NCBI GenBank assembly: GCA_041653595.1
Contig: JBAZFB010000024.1
Location: 1-17,308 of the forward strand
Length of the DNA stretch: 17,308 bases
Direction of reading: 5' to 3'
Source: Candidatus Omnitrophota bacterium
GTDB taxonomy: Bacteria > Omnitrophota > Gorgyraeia > Pluralincolimonadales > Pluralincolimonadaceae
Below are positions 1 to 7,615 of the stretch, one piece after another. Under the pieces are notes generated by a model that ran no database searches, was not told the DNA's origin, and was given only the letters and a program-made list of their open reading frames with translations. Each line of letters opens with the position of its first letter. Within the stretch, counting starts at the first letter, position 1. The position numbers and the translations under genes were made by a program.

Positions 1-502
1 TGCCCTTCTTCTTCTCTTTCAGGTGACGGTATTCTTTGACGGCCCCGGAATTAAGCAGTTTCCCGATGGCGAACGCGGCGCCGAATACGCAGATAGGCGA
101 AAGAACCCACCAGGCGAGGATATCGGTATATTTCTCGACAGACATAGTCTCGTAATATATGCCTGCCGCCGCGATGGAAGAGACAATGGCGTAGGTAGTG
201 GGAATGGATACCTTGAATATGCTGGATATAAAATCGTAAGCGGCCGCGACGGCCATGACGACGAAGACGATATAGAAATAGGATTTGAATGTCCGGATGG
301 GGACTATGCCTTCGCTCAGGGTCTTCAAGACGGGAAGGCCGGATATTATCGCGCCGAGGATGACGAAGATCGCGATCAATATCAGCGCTTCCTTCTTCGT
401 GCGCACGCCGGTCCTGTAGGCCGCCTCCATCTCGGCGGCTGCGTTGTTCGCCCCGACGTTCATCGCGAGGAAGACCGCGATAAGGATTATAAAGAAGGTC
501 AT
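1..502 (-). CDS. PiT-family inorganic phosphate transporter, N-terminal part (3' end beyond window)
   Basis: Translating the minus strand from ATG at 502 gives 167 open codons that run off the left edge. The protein is very hydrophobic, with membrane segments at about residues 2-16, 38-56, 74-93, 103-118 and 127-148. Directly after the first helix, at residues 15-32, is a stretch with the pattern NVGANNAAAEMEAAYRTG. It resembles the GAND/GANN phosphate-binding signature of PiT (SLC20-type) cation/phosphate symporters. The family imports phosphate across the cytoplasmic membrane. The only other reading of this stretch, on the plus strand, is a D/R/G-rich antisense shadow. No ATG, GTG or TTG lies in frame between 502 and the in-frame stop at about 562, so this start is fixed. 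The gene lies 60 bp after nagA, has its own promoter and is probably unrelated to the glycan genes. Class confidence is fair; the exact substrate is inferred. Confidence 0.75.
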   Translation of the reverse strand, partial: MTFFIILIAVFLAMNVGANNAAAEMEAAYRTGVRTKKEALILIAIFVILGAIISGLPVLKTLSEGIVPIRTFKSYFYIVFVVMAVAAAYDFISSIFKVSIPTTYAIVSSIAAAGIYYETMSVEKYTDILAWWVLSPICVFGAAFAIGKLLNSGAVKEYRHLKEKKKG

Positions 503-518
503 GGGAGTAATTATACCA
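503..518 (-). promoter_or_regulatory. Extended -10 promoter for the phosphate transporter; predicted leaderless start
   Basis: On the minus strand the sequence reads TGGTATAATTACTCCCATG. A perfect TATAAT (510-515) is preceded by TG one base away (extended -10), and seven bases later comes the ATG at 502. Transcription would therefore start on or next to the A of the start codon. No Shine-Dalgarno (SD) sequence is present, and the -35 position (about 533-538, TACCAA) is poor, which an extended -10 can tolerate. The rest of the 503-562 gap holds only a short CGGTC/GACCG palindrome with no T-run. Confidence 0.55.
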
Positions 519-562
519 GATTGGAAAATATTTTGGTAGCGGGAACGGTCAGACCGGGATCA

Positions 563-1678
563 TCAGTTCCAGGCATTCCCCTTTATGATCGTGTGCCTGA
601 TCCTTAAATCCTGGTCGAATATCACGATATCGGCGTCTTTCCCGGGCTCGAGAGAACCCTTCCTGCCGTCGATACCGAGGATGCGCGCCGGATTAAGGCT
701 CGCCATACAGACAGCCTCGGGAAGGCTTACGCCGGCGAACTTCATTATATTCCTGACCGCGTCGTTGAGGCCTATGACGCTTCCGGCCAACTTACCGTTA
801 TCGAGCCGCGCTTCTTTGCCCTTTACGCGCACCTTCAGGCCGCCAAGCATGAAGGTTTTTCCGCCGCTCCCTATCCCGTCGGAAATAAGGACGAGTTTAC
901 CGGTCCCCTTGGCCTCGACCGCTAATTTTACAGCGGAGGGATCGACGTGGATGCCGTCGGCTATGATGTCCGCGGTAATATTATCGATAGTAAGCGCCGC
1001 GCCTATGAGACCGGGCTCCCGGTGGTGTAAAACGGGCATAGCATTAAAAATATGGGTGACATGCGTGGCGCCTTTCTCGGCGGCGGCCTCGACTTCCTTA
1101 TAGCCGGCGGTCGAGTGGCCGATAAACGGTTTGATGCCGCGGGCCGTCAACGCCTTCAGCAGTCGCATCCCGCCCTTTACCTCGGGCGCGAACGTCATGG
1201 CCTTTATGATTCCTTTACCCTCGGAAAAGACATCCTCCATCCCGGAAGGGTCGAACGGGCGTATGTACTTACGGTTCTGGGCGCCGCCGGCCTGAGGGTT
1301 AACAAACGGCCCCTCAAAATGGACGCCCAAAAGATTCGTGCCGGGATTCTCTTCGATGAAGTTTTTGACTATTCTTACGGTCTTCAAGAGCGTCGAAAGC
1401 GGGGATGAAACTGTAGTAGCGAGAAAACCGGTAACCCCATGCTTAGCCAGCCGGACGCACATCTCTTTCAGGCCCGGACCGTCCAGAGCGACGGCCTTAT
1501 CGGCGAATATGCCGTGGACGTGCATATCTATGAAACCCGGCGAAACGAAAAGGCCTTTGGCATCCAAGACCTCGCAGCCCTTGGCAGGGACCCCGCCGGC
1601 CGGCGAGATCCTTCCGTTATTTACGAAAAGCGTCTTGCCCCGTTCGATCTTACCGGGCAATATCAGGCTGCCGTTCAC
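563..1678 (-). CDS. nagA: N-acetylglucosamine-6-phosphate deacetylase
   Basis: A 371-residue cytoplasmic amidohydrolase that converts GlcNAc-6-P to GlcN-6-P and acetate. The family landmarks are present in order: PGFIDMHVHG (47-56, with the HxH metal pair H53/H55 as in Bacillus-type NagA), HFEGPF (120-125, metal ligand E122), IGHST (187-190, H188), THIFNAM (208-214, H209) followed by HHREPG, and ISDG with the expected catalytic D267. The C-terminal GKDADIVIFD is typical of the fold. Length is normal. The start is GTG at 1678. No ATG, GTG or TTG occurs in frame upstream before a stop, and there is no clear SD, so translation is probably coupled to the GT that ends 10 bp upstream. It is the last gene of the glycan operon, but its GC content (hand-counted lines of 63% and 67%) resembles the transporter side. 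It may supply amino-sugar precursor or recycle GlcNAc-6-P. Confidence 0.93.
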   Translation of the reverse strand: MNGSLILPGKIERGKTLFVNNGRISPAGGVPAKGCEVLDAKGLFVSPGFIDMHVHGIFADKAVALDGPGLKEMCVRLAKHGVTGFLATTVSSPLSTLLKTVRIVKNFIEENPGTNLLGVHFEGPFVNPQAGGAQNRKYIRPFDPSGMEDVFSEGKGIIKAMTFAPEVKGGMRLLKALTARGIKPFIGHSTAGYKEVEAAAEKGATHVTHIFNAMPVLHHREPGLIGAALTIDNITADIIADGIHVDPSAVKLAVEAKGTGKLVLISDGIGSGGKTFMLGGLKVRVKGKEARLDNGKLAGSVIGLNDAVRNIMKFAGVSLPEAVCMASLNPARILGIDGRKGSLEPGKDADIVIFDQDLRIRHTIIKGNAWN

Positions 1679-1688
1679 TATGCGAAAT

Positions 1689-2843
1689 TTATATGAGTTC
1701 TTCGTATAACGCCTCTATCTTTTCCACCATAGCTTTAGCGCTAAAGAACCGGCTGAGCTTATTTTTACCCGCCTTGCCCATCTCGTTGGCGCGGGCTTTA
1801 TCTCTCAGCAACGATATTATAGCTTGCGCCAGCGCGTCCGGATCTTTCGGAGGGACTAATATCCCGTTCACTCCGTTCTCGACGATTTCAGATACCCCGC
1901 CGACATCCGTCGCGATTATCGGTTTGGACAGGGCCATCGCCTCAAGCAGGCATCTTCCCATCCCTTCATTTAAAGAAGGCAGGACAAATATGTCCAGCGC
2001 AGACAATGACCTCGGGGCATCATTTGTGGCGCCGCGGAGAATGATATTCCGGGATAAAGAAAGCTCCTTGACCCTGTTCTCTATCGCGCGCCTTTGCGCC
2101 CCGTCGCCCGTTATCATAACTTTTAAGTCCGGAAAGATCTTGATGACCTGAGGTATCGCTTCGATGAAATACATGTTCCCTTTTACCGGCTCGAGCCTCG
2201 TTATAGTCCCTATCACCGGCCCGTTTGGCGGGATGCCAAGCGATTCCCTCGTCCGCGCAGGGTCATAGTTCGAGTCTATGAACTTTTCCAATTCTACTCC
2301 GCTATAAATAGGCACGAATTTATCGGCCTTCGATATCCTGAATCTAACGTGCTCGTCTTTCCCTCTTTGGGTCAACGTGATTATCCTGTCGGTGATACGC
2401 GCCGTGAGCCGTTCCAATACGATGAACAACCCGTTCCTTACCGGACCAAAATAACCATAAAAGATATGGCCATGCGGGGTGTGGATTATGACCTTGACGC
2501 CGGATAACTTCGCTGCCCACCTGCCCAGGATGCCTGCTTTTGACGTATGGGTGTGGACGATGTCGAAATCCCCTTTCTTTATTATTGCGCATAATTTCAA
2601 AAAGGCGATCAGGTCGCTCCAGGGATCTACCTGTCTTACGAGCTGGGGGATTACACGGTAATTTATCCCGCTATCGGACAAAGCCCTTCTTACCCGGCCA
2701 TCGGGGTCGTTAGTCTTCCCGAAGACCAGGGCTACATCAAACCTTCCCTTATCCAGGCCGGAGGCGGTCAACAGGGTATTCTCCGAAGAGCCGCCTTTAT
2801 CTAAGCGCGTAATTACATGAAGGACTTTTAATCTTTTTTTCAT
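1689..2843 (-). CDS. GT4-family glycosyltransferase
   Basis: A 384-residue GT-B fold enzyme that should transfer a sugar from a nucleotide-sugar donor at the cytoplasmic face of the membrane. The N-terminal domain opens with KVLHVITRLDKGGSS (6-20), the usual GT4 beta-strand and glycine loop. The acceptor-side segment HTHTSKAG is at 97-104 and HTPHGHIFYG at 121-130. The C-terminal donor domain starts near 209 (VIGTITRLEPVKG) and has the E-x7-E motif at E293/E301 (NEGMGRCLLEAMA), then TDVGGVSEIVENG. The start at 2843 is fixed: a GGAGAG SD lies at 2852-2857, eight bases upstream, and no later start would keep the first strand. The gene overlaps the end of the AsnB-GT9 gene by 47 bp, an unusually long overlap. 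Donor and acceptor cannot be read from the sequence. Confidence 0.9.
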   Translation of the reverse strand: MKKRLKVLHVITRLDKGGSSENTLLTASGLDKGRFDVALVFGKTNDPDGRVRRALSDSGINYRVIPQLVRQVDPWSDLIAFLKLCAIIKKGDFDIVHTHTSKAGILGRWAAKLSGVKVIIHTPHGHIFYGYFGPVRNGLFIVLERLTARITDRIITLTQRGKDEHVRFRISKADKFVPIYSGVELEKFIDSNYDPARTRESLGIPPNGPVIGTITRLEPVKGNMYFIEAIPQVIKIFPDLKVMITGDGAQRRAIENRVKELSLSRNIILRGATNDAPRSLSALDIFVLPSLNEGMGRCLLEAMALSKPIIATDVGGVSEIVENGVNGILVPPKDPDALAQAIISLLRDKARANEMGKAGKNKLSRFFSAKAMVEKIEALYEELI

Positions 2844-5766
2844 TTAGTATTCTCTCCGCCGCTATCAGGACATCTTCAGGCGCAATACGCTCCATGCAGA
2901 CTTTATCGGCGCAATCATGCTCATAGCAAGGCCGTTTACAGCCGGCGTATTTCCTTATGATCGCAAATTTACCGCTCTCGGCGTAAGGCCGGAACTTATG
3001 GATGTCCGACGGCCCGAATAAAGCCACCGTGGGCGTGCCTGTGGCCGCGGCGATATGCATGACTCCGGTATCATTTGTGATGAAAAGGTCGAACCTTTTA
3101 AGGATGGCGGCAAATTGTTTTAAATTAAATTCGCCGGCGCCGGGCGTAAAAATTATCTTTGCCCCGTACCTTATCTTTAATTCTTTTGCCAGAATATCCC
3201 AATTTTCATCCGGCCAGCGCCTGCTCGGCCTTTTAGCGTCTTTATGGAGCCCGAACAACAGGTCACCGGCGGAAATATCACGCGACTTAAAGTAATCATT
3301 GGCGAAATTTATCTCATCTTTTTCAAGCGGTATCTCCGTGCCTTTCCCGTCCGCCTTGCCGCCTAAAAATCTCGGGATGTCCAGCATCGACTCAACCGTA
3401 TGCCTTTTTTGCCGGCCGCTTTCAAAAATTTTACGATTTAAGAAGAAACCTAATCCGCCGGTATTTCGTCCGACCTTATATTTTCCGCCCACAAACCAGA
3501 AAATAGACGCCATTTTAATGGCGCCGAAAAGCGAACCTATCTCGTAAAGGTTGATAAGCATATCGTATTTGACTTTCCTCAAATTTATCAACAACTTCAA
3601 GGCATCTTTTAAGTCCGGTTTTTCCACGTCTAAGGTCAAGATCTCGTTCACATCCAAGCTGCCCCTCAGGATGCCGGCGGAACGGGTGACCGTAAGAAAT
3701 GAGATAAAGGCCGACGGAAATCTCCTTCTCAATGCCCTCAAGGCAGGGGTCGACATCACAACGTCTCCGATGCCCGCTAAGTTTACGACAAGGATCTTTT
3801 TGACGTCCTTGAAACCGTCCTTTACAGGCTCGGGGAAACGCCTCCCCGCGGTTGAGGTGATCTCTTCAACCGCCATATCCATATCTTTATTCAGCCGGTA
3901 ATCCTTGTCTATATATATCCTGTGCCACATCTCCAGATTCATAAGCGCCCAGATCCTGTCGGTGAAATTCCGTTTCCCGGAGTAATGCTGATCCAGGATC
4001 CGGCGGATATATTCGTAATTGAAATAGCCGCGCTTCTCGATCTGCCGCCTGGACAAGAGATCTTCCGCCATGCCTTTCAGGTCCTGTTTTATCCATCTGC
4101 CTATGGGGATCATAAAACCTTGTTTTCGCCGGGCCAGGATCTCCCGGGGCAGCAGATCCCTGAAGGACTTCTTTAACAGGTATTTTAATTTAAGCCCTTT
4201 GAGTTTTAATCCGTAAGGGATCGAGGCGGCAAACTCCATCACCTTGTGGTCGCAATATGGCACTCGCAATTCCAGCGAATTCGCCATGCTCATTTTATCA
4301 GCCATAAAGAGCAGATCGTCGGCGAGATAGGTTTTTATATCAAAACAAAAGATCCTTTCCAGCGATCTGTCCCCGCCGAAATAATCCGACTTATCCTTAA
4401 CCGGGTCGGCATCCTTCAATTTTGCGATAAAACCTGCCGTGTAGAGTTTATTTATCTCGTCCGGCCGCAGGAAAGTCACCCAATCGAGATACCTCGCTTC
4501 AAAAGACAGGAGTCCGCCCCTGGCGAACCTCCGCGCCCAGCCAAAAAGATCCCTGTTCTGTGTGCTCTCGGGAAACAGGGATGCCGCTTTATACGCCGCC
4601 TTTCTAATAATGTCCGGCAGGCGTTGATAATATTCAGAGATATAAGCGCCTAAATACCTGGGATATCCCCCAAAGGCCTCATCTCCGCCGATGCCGCTTA
4701 AGGCGACCGTTATGTCTTTCCTCGCTAATTGTGAAATTAAAAAAGTGGGGATCGCGGATGAGTCCGCGAATGGCTCATCGAAATGCCAGGCAAGTTTCGG
4801 CAGGAGCCCGATCTCATTCGGATCGACAATAAACTCCCTATGCTCCGTGCCGAAGCATTCACTGACCAGGCGGGCATATTTCAGCTCGTTATAATCTTCA
4901 TCTTTTCTTCCGTATCCGATACTAAAAGTCTTTATCGGTTGATTTGTCAGGCCCGCCATAACGCTTACTAAGACGCTCGAATCCACTCCTCCGCTTAAAA
5001 AAACCCCCAAAGGCACATCGCTTATTAAATGTAACTTTACCGCCTCTTGCAATAGATCATATATCTTGTCGAGATAAAAGATCTCATTTTTCTCTTCATT
5101 TACATTCGGTTCCAAGTCCCAATATTTTTCTGTCGAATAATTGCCGTCCCTGAACCTTAAGATATGCCCTGCCGGCAACTTAAAAACAGAATTAAAAATA
5201 GTCAAAGGCGCCGGCACATAAAGAAAGGTCAAGAAATTATGTATCGCCTCATGATTTATCTCTTTCTTGATCACATCTGCCTCCAATAAAGCCTTGAGTT
5301 CTGAGGCAAAATACAAAACTCCGTCAACAGATGTATAATAAAGCGGTTTTATCCCGATCCTGTCCCTCGCCAAAAATAAGTTCTTATTTTTTTTATCCCA
5401 GATAGCGAAGGCGAACATCCCTCTTAAATGCTTTACGCAATCCTCGCCGTATTCCTCATAGAGGTGTACGATCACCTCGCCGTCTGTCTTCGTATAAAAT
5501 TTATGCCCTTTCGCCTCAAGGGAATACCGTAACTCTTGAAAATTATATATCTCGCCGTTATAAACGAGCCAAAGCGCCTGATTTTCATCGTGTATCGGCT
5601 GTTGCCCGCATTCTAATCCGATTATCTTTAATCTTCGCACGCCCAATGAGACATTATCATCCAAATAGGCGCCGCTTTCATCGGGGCCGCGATGAAATGT
5701 GACCGCGCCCATGCGCTCCAAAAGCGAAGGATCGCGGATCCCTATCGCGCCGTAGATTCCGCACAT
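2797..5766 (-). CDS. asnB: AsnB-type glutamine amidotransferase fused to a GT9 heptosyltransferase-like domain
   Basis: A 989-residue protein with two enzymes in one frame. Residues 1-623 are a complete class II AsnB-like amidotransferase. Its glutaminase domain has Cys2 as N-terminal nucleophile (MCGIYGAIG), HRGPDE (25-30), VYNGEIYN (68-75) and TDGE (94-97). Its synthetase domain has the ATP loop SGGVDSS (258-264) and SGIGGDE (357-363). After a linker of about 30 residues, 655-975 form a GT9 domain: ILVVNLAGIGDVVMSTPAL (658-676), RPSRRWP (846-852), ITNDTGVMHIAAATGTP (896-912) and four cysteines at 943, 947, 952 and 957. The start is certain because Cys must be residue 2. It overlaps the preceding GT9 gene by 25 bp. 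In glycan loci such AsnB proteins amidate sugar carboxylates instead of making asparagine. The GT9 part is about 20 residues shorter than its neighbour between the GG-strand and the NDTG motif. An indel artefact at the joint cannot be excluded. Confidence 0.88.
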   Translation of the reverse strand: MCGIYGAIGIRDPSLLERMGAVTFHRGPDESGAYLDDNVSLGVRRLKIIGLECGQQPIHDENQALWLVYNGEIYNFQELRYSLEAKGHKFYTKTDGEVIVHLYEEYGEDCVKHLRGMFAFAIWDKKNKNLFLARDRIGIKPLYYTSVDGVLYFASELKALLEADVIKKEINHEAIHNFLTFLYVPAPLTIFNSVFKLPAGHILRFRDGNYSTEKYWDLEPNVNEEKNEIFYLDKIYDLLQEAVKLHLISDVPLGVFLSGGVDSSVLVSVMAGLTNQPIKTFSIGYGRKDEDYNELKYARLVSECFGTEHREFIVDPNEIGLLPKLAWHFDEPFADSSAIPTFLISQLARKDITVALSGIGGDEAFGGYPRYLGAYISEYYQRLPDIIRKAAYKAASLFPESTQNRDLFGWARRFARGGLLSFEARYLDWVTFLRPDEINKLYTAGFIAKLKDADPVKDKSDYFGGDRSLERIFCFDIKTYLADDLLFMADKMSMANSLELRVPYCDHKVMEFAASIPYGLKLKGLKLKYLLKKSFRDLLPREILARRKQGFMIPIGRWIKQDLKGMAEDLLSRRQIEKRGYFNYEYIRRILDQHYSGKRNFTDRIWALMNLEMWHRIYIDKDYRLNKDMDMAVEEITSTAGRRFPEPVKDGFKDVKKILVVNLAGIGDVVMSTPALRALRRRFPSAFISFLTVTRSAGILRGSLDVNEILTLDVEKPDLKDALKLLINLRKVKYDMLINLYEIGSLFGAIKMASIFWFVGGKYKVGRNTGGLGFFLNRKIFESGRQKRHTVESMLDIPRFLGGKADGKGTEIPLEKDEINFANDYFKSRDISAGDLLFGLHKDAKRPSRRWPDENWDILAKELKIRYGAKIIFTPGAGEFNLKQFAAILKRFDLFITNDTGVMHIAAATGTPTVALFGPSDIHKFRPYAESGKFAIIRKYAGCKRPCYEHDCADKVCMERIAPEDVLIAAERILNEKKIKSPSCNYALR

Positions 5767-6788
5767 TTATTCTTCACCAAAATTTTCATCTGCCTGTCAA
5801 CCGCATCTAACATCTCCTCTACTGTGATTAATTCCATACATTCGTGCGTCTTGCAAAAACCTTTTTCGCATGGGCTGCAAGGCAGGTCCTTCCGCAGGAC
5901 AATGTGATTTTCTCCGACAGGCCGCCACCGCCAGGGTAAAGTCGGCCCCATAGTCGATACCGTGGGCACCCCTAATGCGCAGGCGATATGCAAAGGGCCG
6001 GAATTATTACAGACCAAAAGTTGGCACCGCTGGATCAGCGCCATTAAATGCGCCAAAGAGATATCTTTTACGACAATAGCTTTTGCCTTCATTGATCCCG
6101 CGGCCCTTTCAACCAGATCCTTTTCTTCCGGCCCCCCGATAAGGACCACCTTCGCAGGGTATCTTTTGATTATTTCATCGGAGAGTCCGGCGGCTCTCTC
6201 CGCCGGCCAGCGTTGCGATGGATAATATCCTCCAAGATGGATGCCGACTAAAATTTCACCCTGATCAATGCCCTGCGATGATAAAAGATCCTTAACAAAT
6301 GCCGAATCCTGCGGAGCTACATGAAGTTGAGGCTTCTCCCCGCCGGGGACTATTCCCAGCTTTCTTATGACGTCCATATTATTTTCAACGAGATGTTTCT
6401 TTTCTTTGCCGTGTCCGGCCTTTATATTGAAGAATATGCCCCTGCCCGCGATATCGTAGCCTGCCCGATAAGGGGCGCCGCTCAAATAAGCCAATAAGGC
6501 GCTTTTATAATCCCAAGCCATGATCAGGTCGACGGCTAGATCGAACTTCCTATCCCGCAATCCCCCGATGAATTTAAGGTCCCAAAAGGGCTTGCAGCCG
6601 ATAACCTCATTTACGGCGGGATCGTTCATAAGTAAGTCCCTGTATTCCTCCTTGACCATCACCGCGATGTGCGCTTCCGGAAAAGATTTCCTCACCGCTT
6701 TGATCGCCGGCGTAGAAAGCGCTATATCTCCTATGCGGTCTAGCCGCAGGATCAAGATCTTTTTGATCCTATTTTTTTGCGTAAGCAA
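5742..6788 (-). CDS. GT9-family (ADP-heptose:LPS heptosyltransferase-like) glycosyltransferase
   Basis: A 348-residue protein of normal length for the family. Motifs in order: KKILILRLDRIGDIALSTPA (9-28), the classic GT9 opening; VGIHLGGYYPSQRWP (181-195) at the start of the nucleotide-sugar domain; VVLIGGPEEKDL (214-225); and CNNSGPLHIACALGVPTVS (260-278). Near the C-terminus are four cysteines, C304, C307, C312 and C317, also present in the GT9 domain of the following gene. Known members add heptose to lipid A-core, but relatives in O-antigen and capsule loci use other sugars, so the donor is unknown. The start is TTG at 6788, with GAGG six bases upstream and no ATG before the first beta-strand. 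This start lies inside the preceding methyltransferase gene (20-bp overlap), and the stop lies inside the next gene (25-bp overlap), so coupled translation is likely. Confidence 0.9.
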   Translation of the reverse strand: MLTQKNRIKKILILRLDRIGDIALSTPAIKAVRKSFPEAHIAVMVKEEYRDLLMNDPAVNEVIGCKPFWDLKFIGGLRDRKFDLAVDLIMAWDYKSALLAYLSGAPYRAGYDIAGRGIFFNIKAGHGKEKKHLVENNMDVIRKLGIVPGGEKPQLHVAPQDSAFVKDLLSSQGIDQGEILVGIHLGGYYPSQRWPAERAAGLSDEIIKRYPAKVVLIGGPEEKDLVERAAGSMKAKAIVVKDISLAHLMALIQRCQLLVCNNSGPLHIACALGVPTVSTMGPTLPWRWRPVGENHIVLRKDLPCSPCEKGFCKTHECMELITVEEMLDAVDRQMKILVKNKCAESTAR

Positions 6789-7605
6789 CGATAACCTCGT
6801 TTTGGCCTAACAAACCCCTGAATCGCATCAAAGGTTTCCTGATAATGGATAAAAAAGGCAGATGTTTTACCAAATAACCTTTAACCCGGTATTTTTTCAG
6901 CATCCCGCCCAGGTCCGTCCCCGACGGCCTTTGTTCTAAATTTAAAACAGTAAACCCCGAATTTTCCAATAAGCGGCCTAATGTACGGCGCGAAAAGTTA
7001 TAGAGGTGTTCCCGGGCTAAAACGCCGTTTAGCTTATCGGCCTTAAATTTGAAATAATAATCCATATTAGGGGTCTCAACGGCTAATACGCCCCCTTTTT
7101 TCAACGCGCGATAAACTTTCTTCAGGGCCTCTGAGGGGCGCCGTAAATGTTCTATCACGTGCCACATCGTGATCACGTCGAAGGAGTCGCTCTCCAGATC
7201 AGCGTCCTCGATCGAGCCCGTAAGCACGTCTACGCCGGCAGCCCGGGCTATGTCCGCCGACAACGGTGAAAATTCTATCCCGGATACTTGCCATTTCCTC
7301 TCTTTAGCCGATTGCAAAAAAAATCCGACGCCGCAGCCGATGTCTAATAACCTGCCTTCGCCTTTAAATTTTTTTATCGCGTCCAGTCGCTCTTTAAAGC
7401 GGCACTTATACAACCTCTCTTCTTCATAATGGCCCTTTAGGTCCGAGTAATAGTTGACATAGTATTCGCTTAACCACGACTTATCCGGCCTTGGGTTCAT
7501 ATATACCAGACCGCACCCTTGGCATTGGACGATATTAAATTTATCCGAGCTTACTATATTTTTCGTCCCGTTGATCCCGCATATATCGCAGCTGACTTCT
7601 TCCAT
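6769..7605 (-). CDS. Class I SAM-dependent methyltransferase with N-terminal four-cysteine zinc-ribbon-like module
   Basis: A 278-residue protein. The N-terminus has two CxxC knuckles, C6/C9 and C28/C31, followed by GLVYMNPRP (32-40). Similar cysteine modules precede many methyltransferases in nucleotide-sugar and surface-glycan loci. The Rossmann domain follows: SAM motif I LLDIGCGVGFF (86-96), the acidic motif II at GIEFSP (109-114), MWHVIEHLRRP (147-157) and the post-motif GGVLAVETPN (171-180). The segment after about 190, including AREHLYNFS, resembles the C-terminal part of such enzymes. It should methylate a glycan or a sugar nucleotide; whether at C, O or N cannot be told. The ATG at 7605 has AGGGA about seven bases upstream. 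It begins 10 bp after the GT4-methyltransferase gene and overlaps the GT9 gene by 20 bp. Fold is certain, substrate unknown. Confidence 0.88.
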   Translation of the reverse strand: MEEVSCDICGINGTKNIVSSDKFNIVQCQGCGLVYMNPRPDKSWLSEYYVNYYSDLKGHYEEERLYKCRFKERLDAIKKFKGEGRLLDIGCGVGFFLQSAKERKWQVSGIEFSPLSADIARAAGVDVLTGSIEDADLESDSFDVITMWHVIEHLRRPSEALKKVYRALKKGGVLAVETPNMDYYFKFKADKLNGVLAREHLYNFSRRTLGRLLENSGFTVLNLEQRPSGTDLGGMLKKYRVKGYLVKHLPFLSIIRKPLMRFRGLLGQNEVIVAYAKK

Positions 7606-7615
7606 GGCCTATCCC

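Noticed and set aside
546..556. CGGTC-A-GACCG palindrome after nagA as a terminator
   Set aside because: The stem is only 4-5 bp and no T-run follows on the minus strand.
23..607. A 194-codon plus-strand ORF
   Set aside because: It is rich in Asp, Arg and Gly and lies exactly antisense to the membrane-helix-rich phosphate transporter reading frame and the end of nagA; a typical shadow of a hydrophobic gene.
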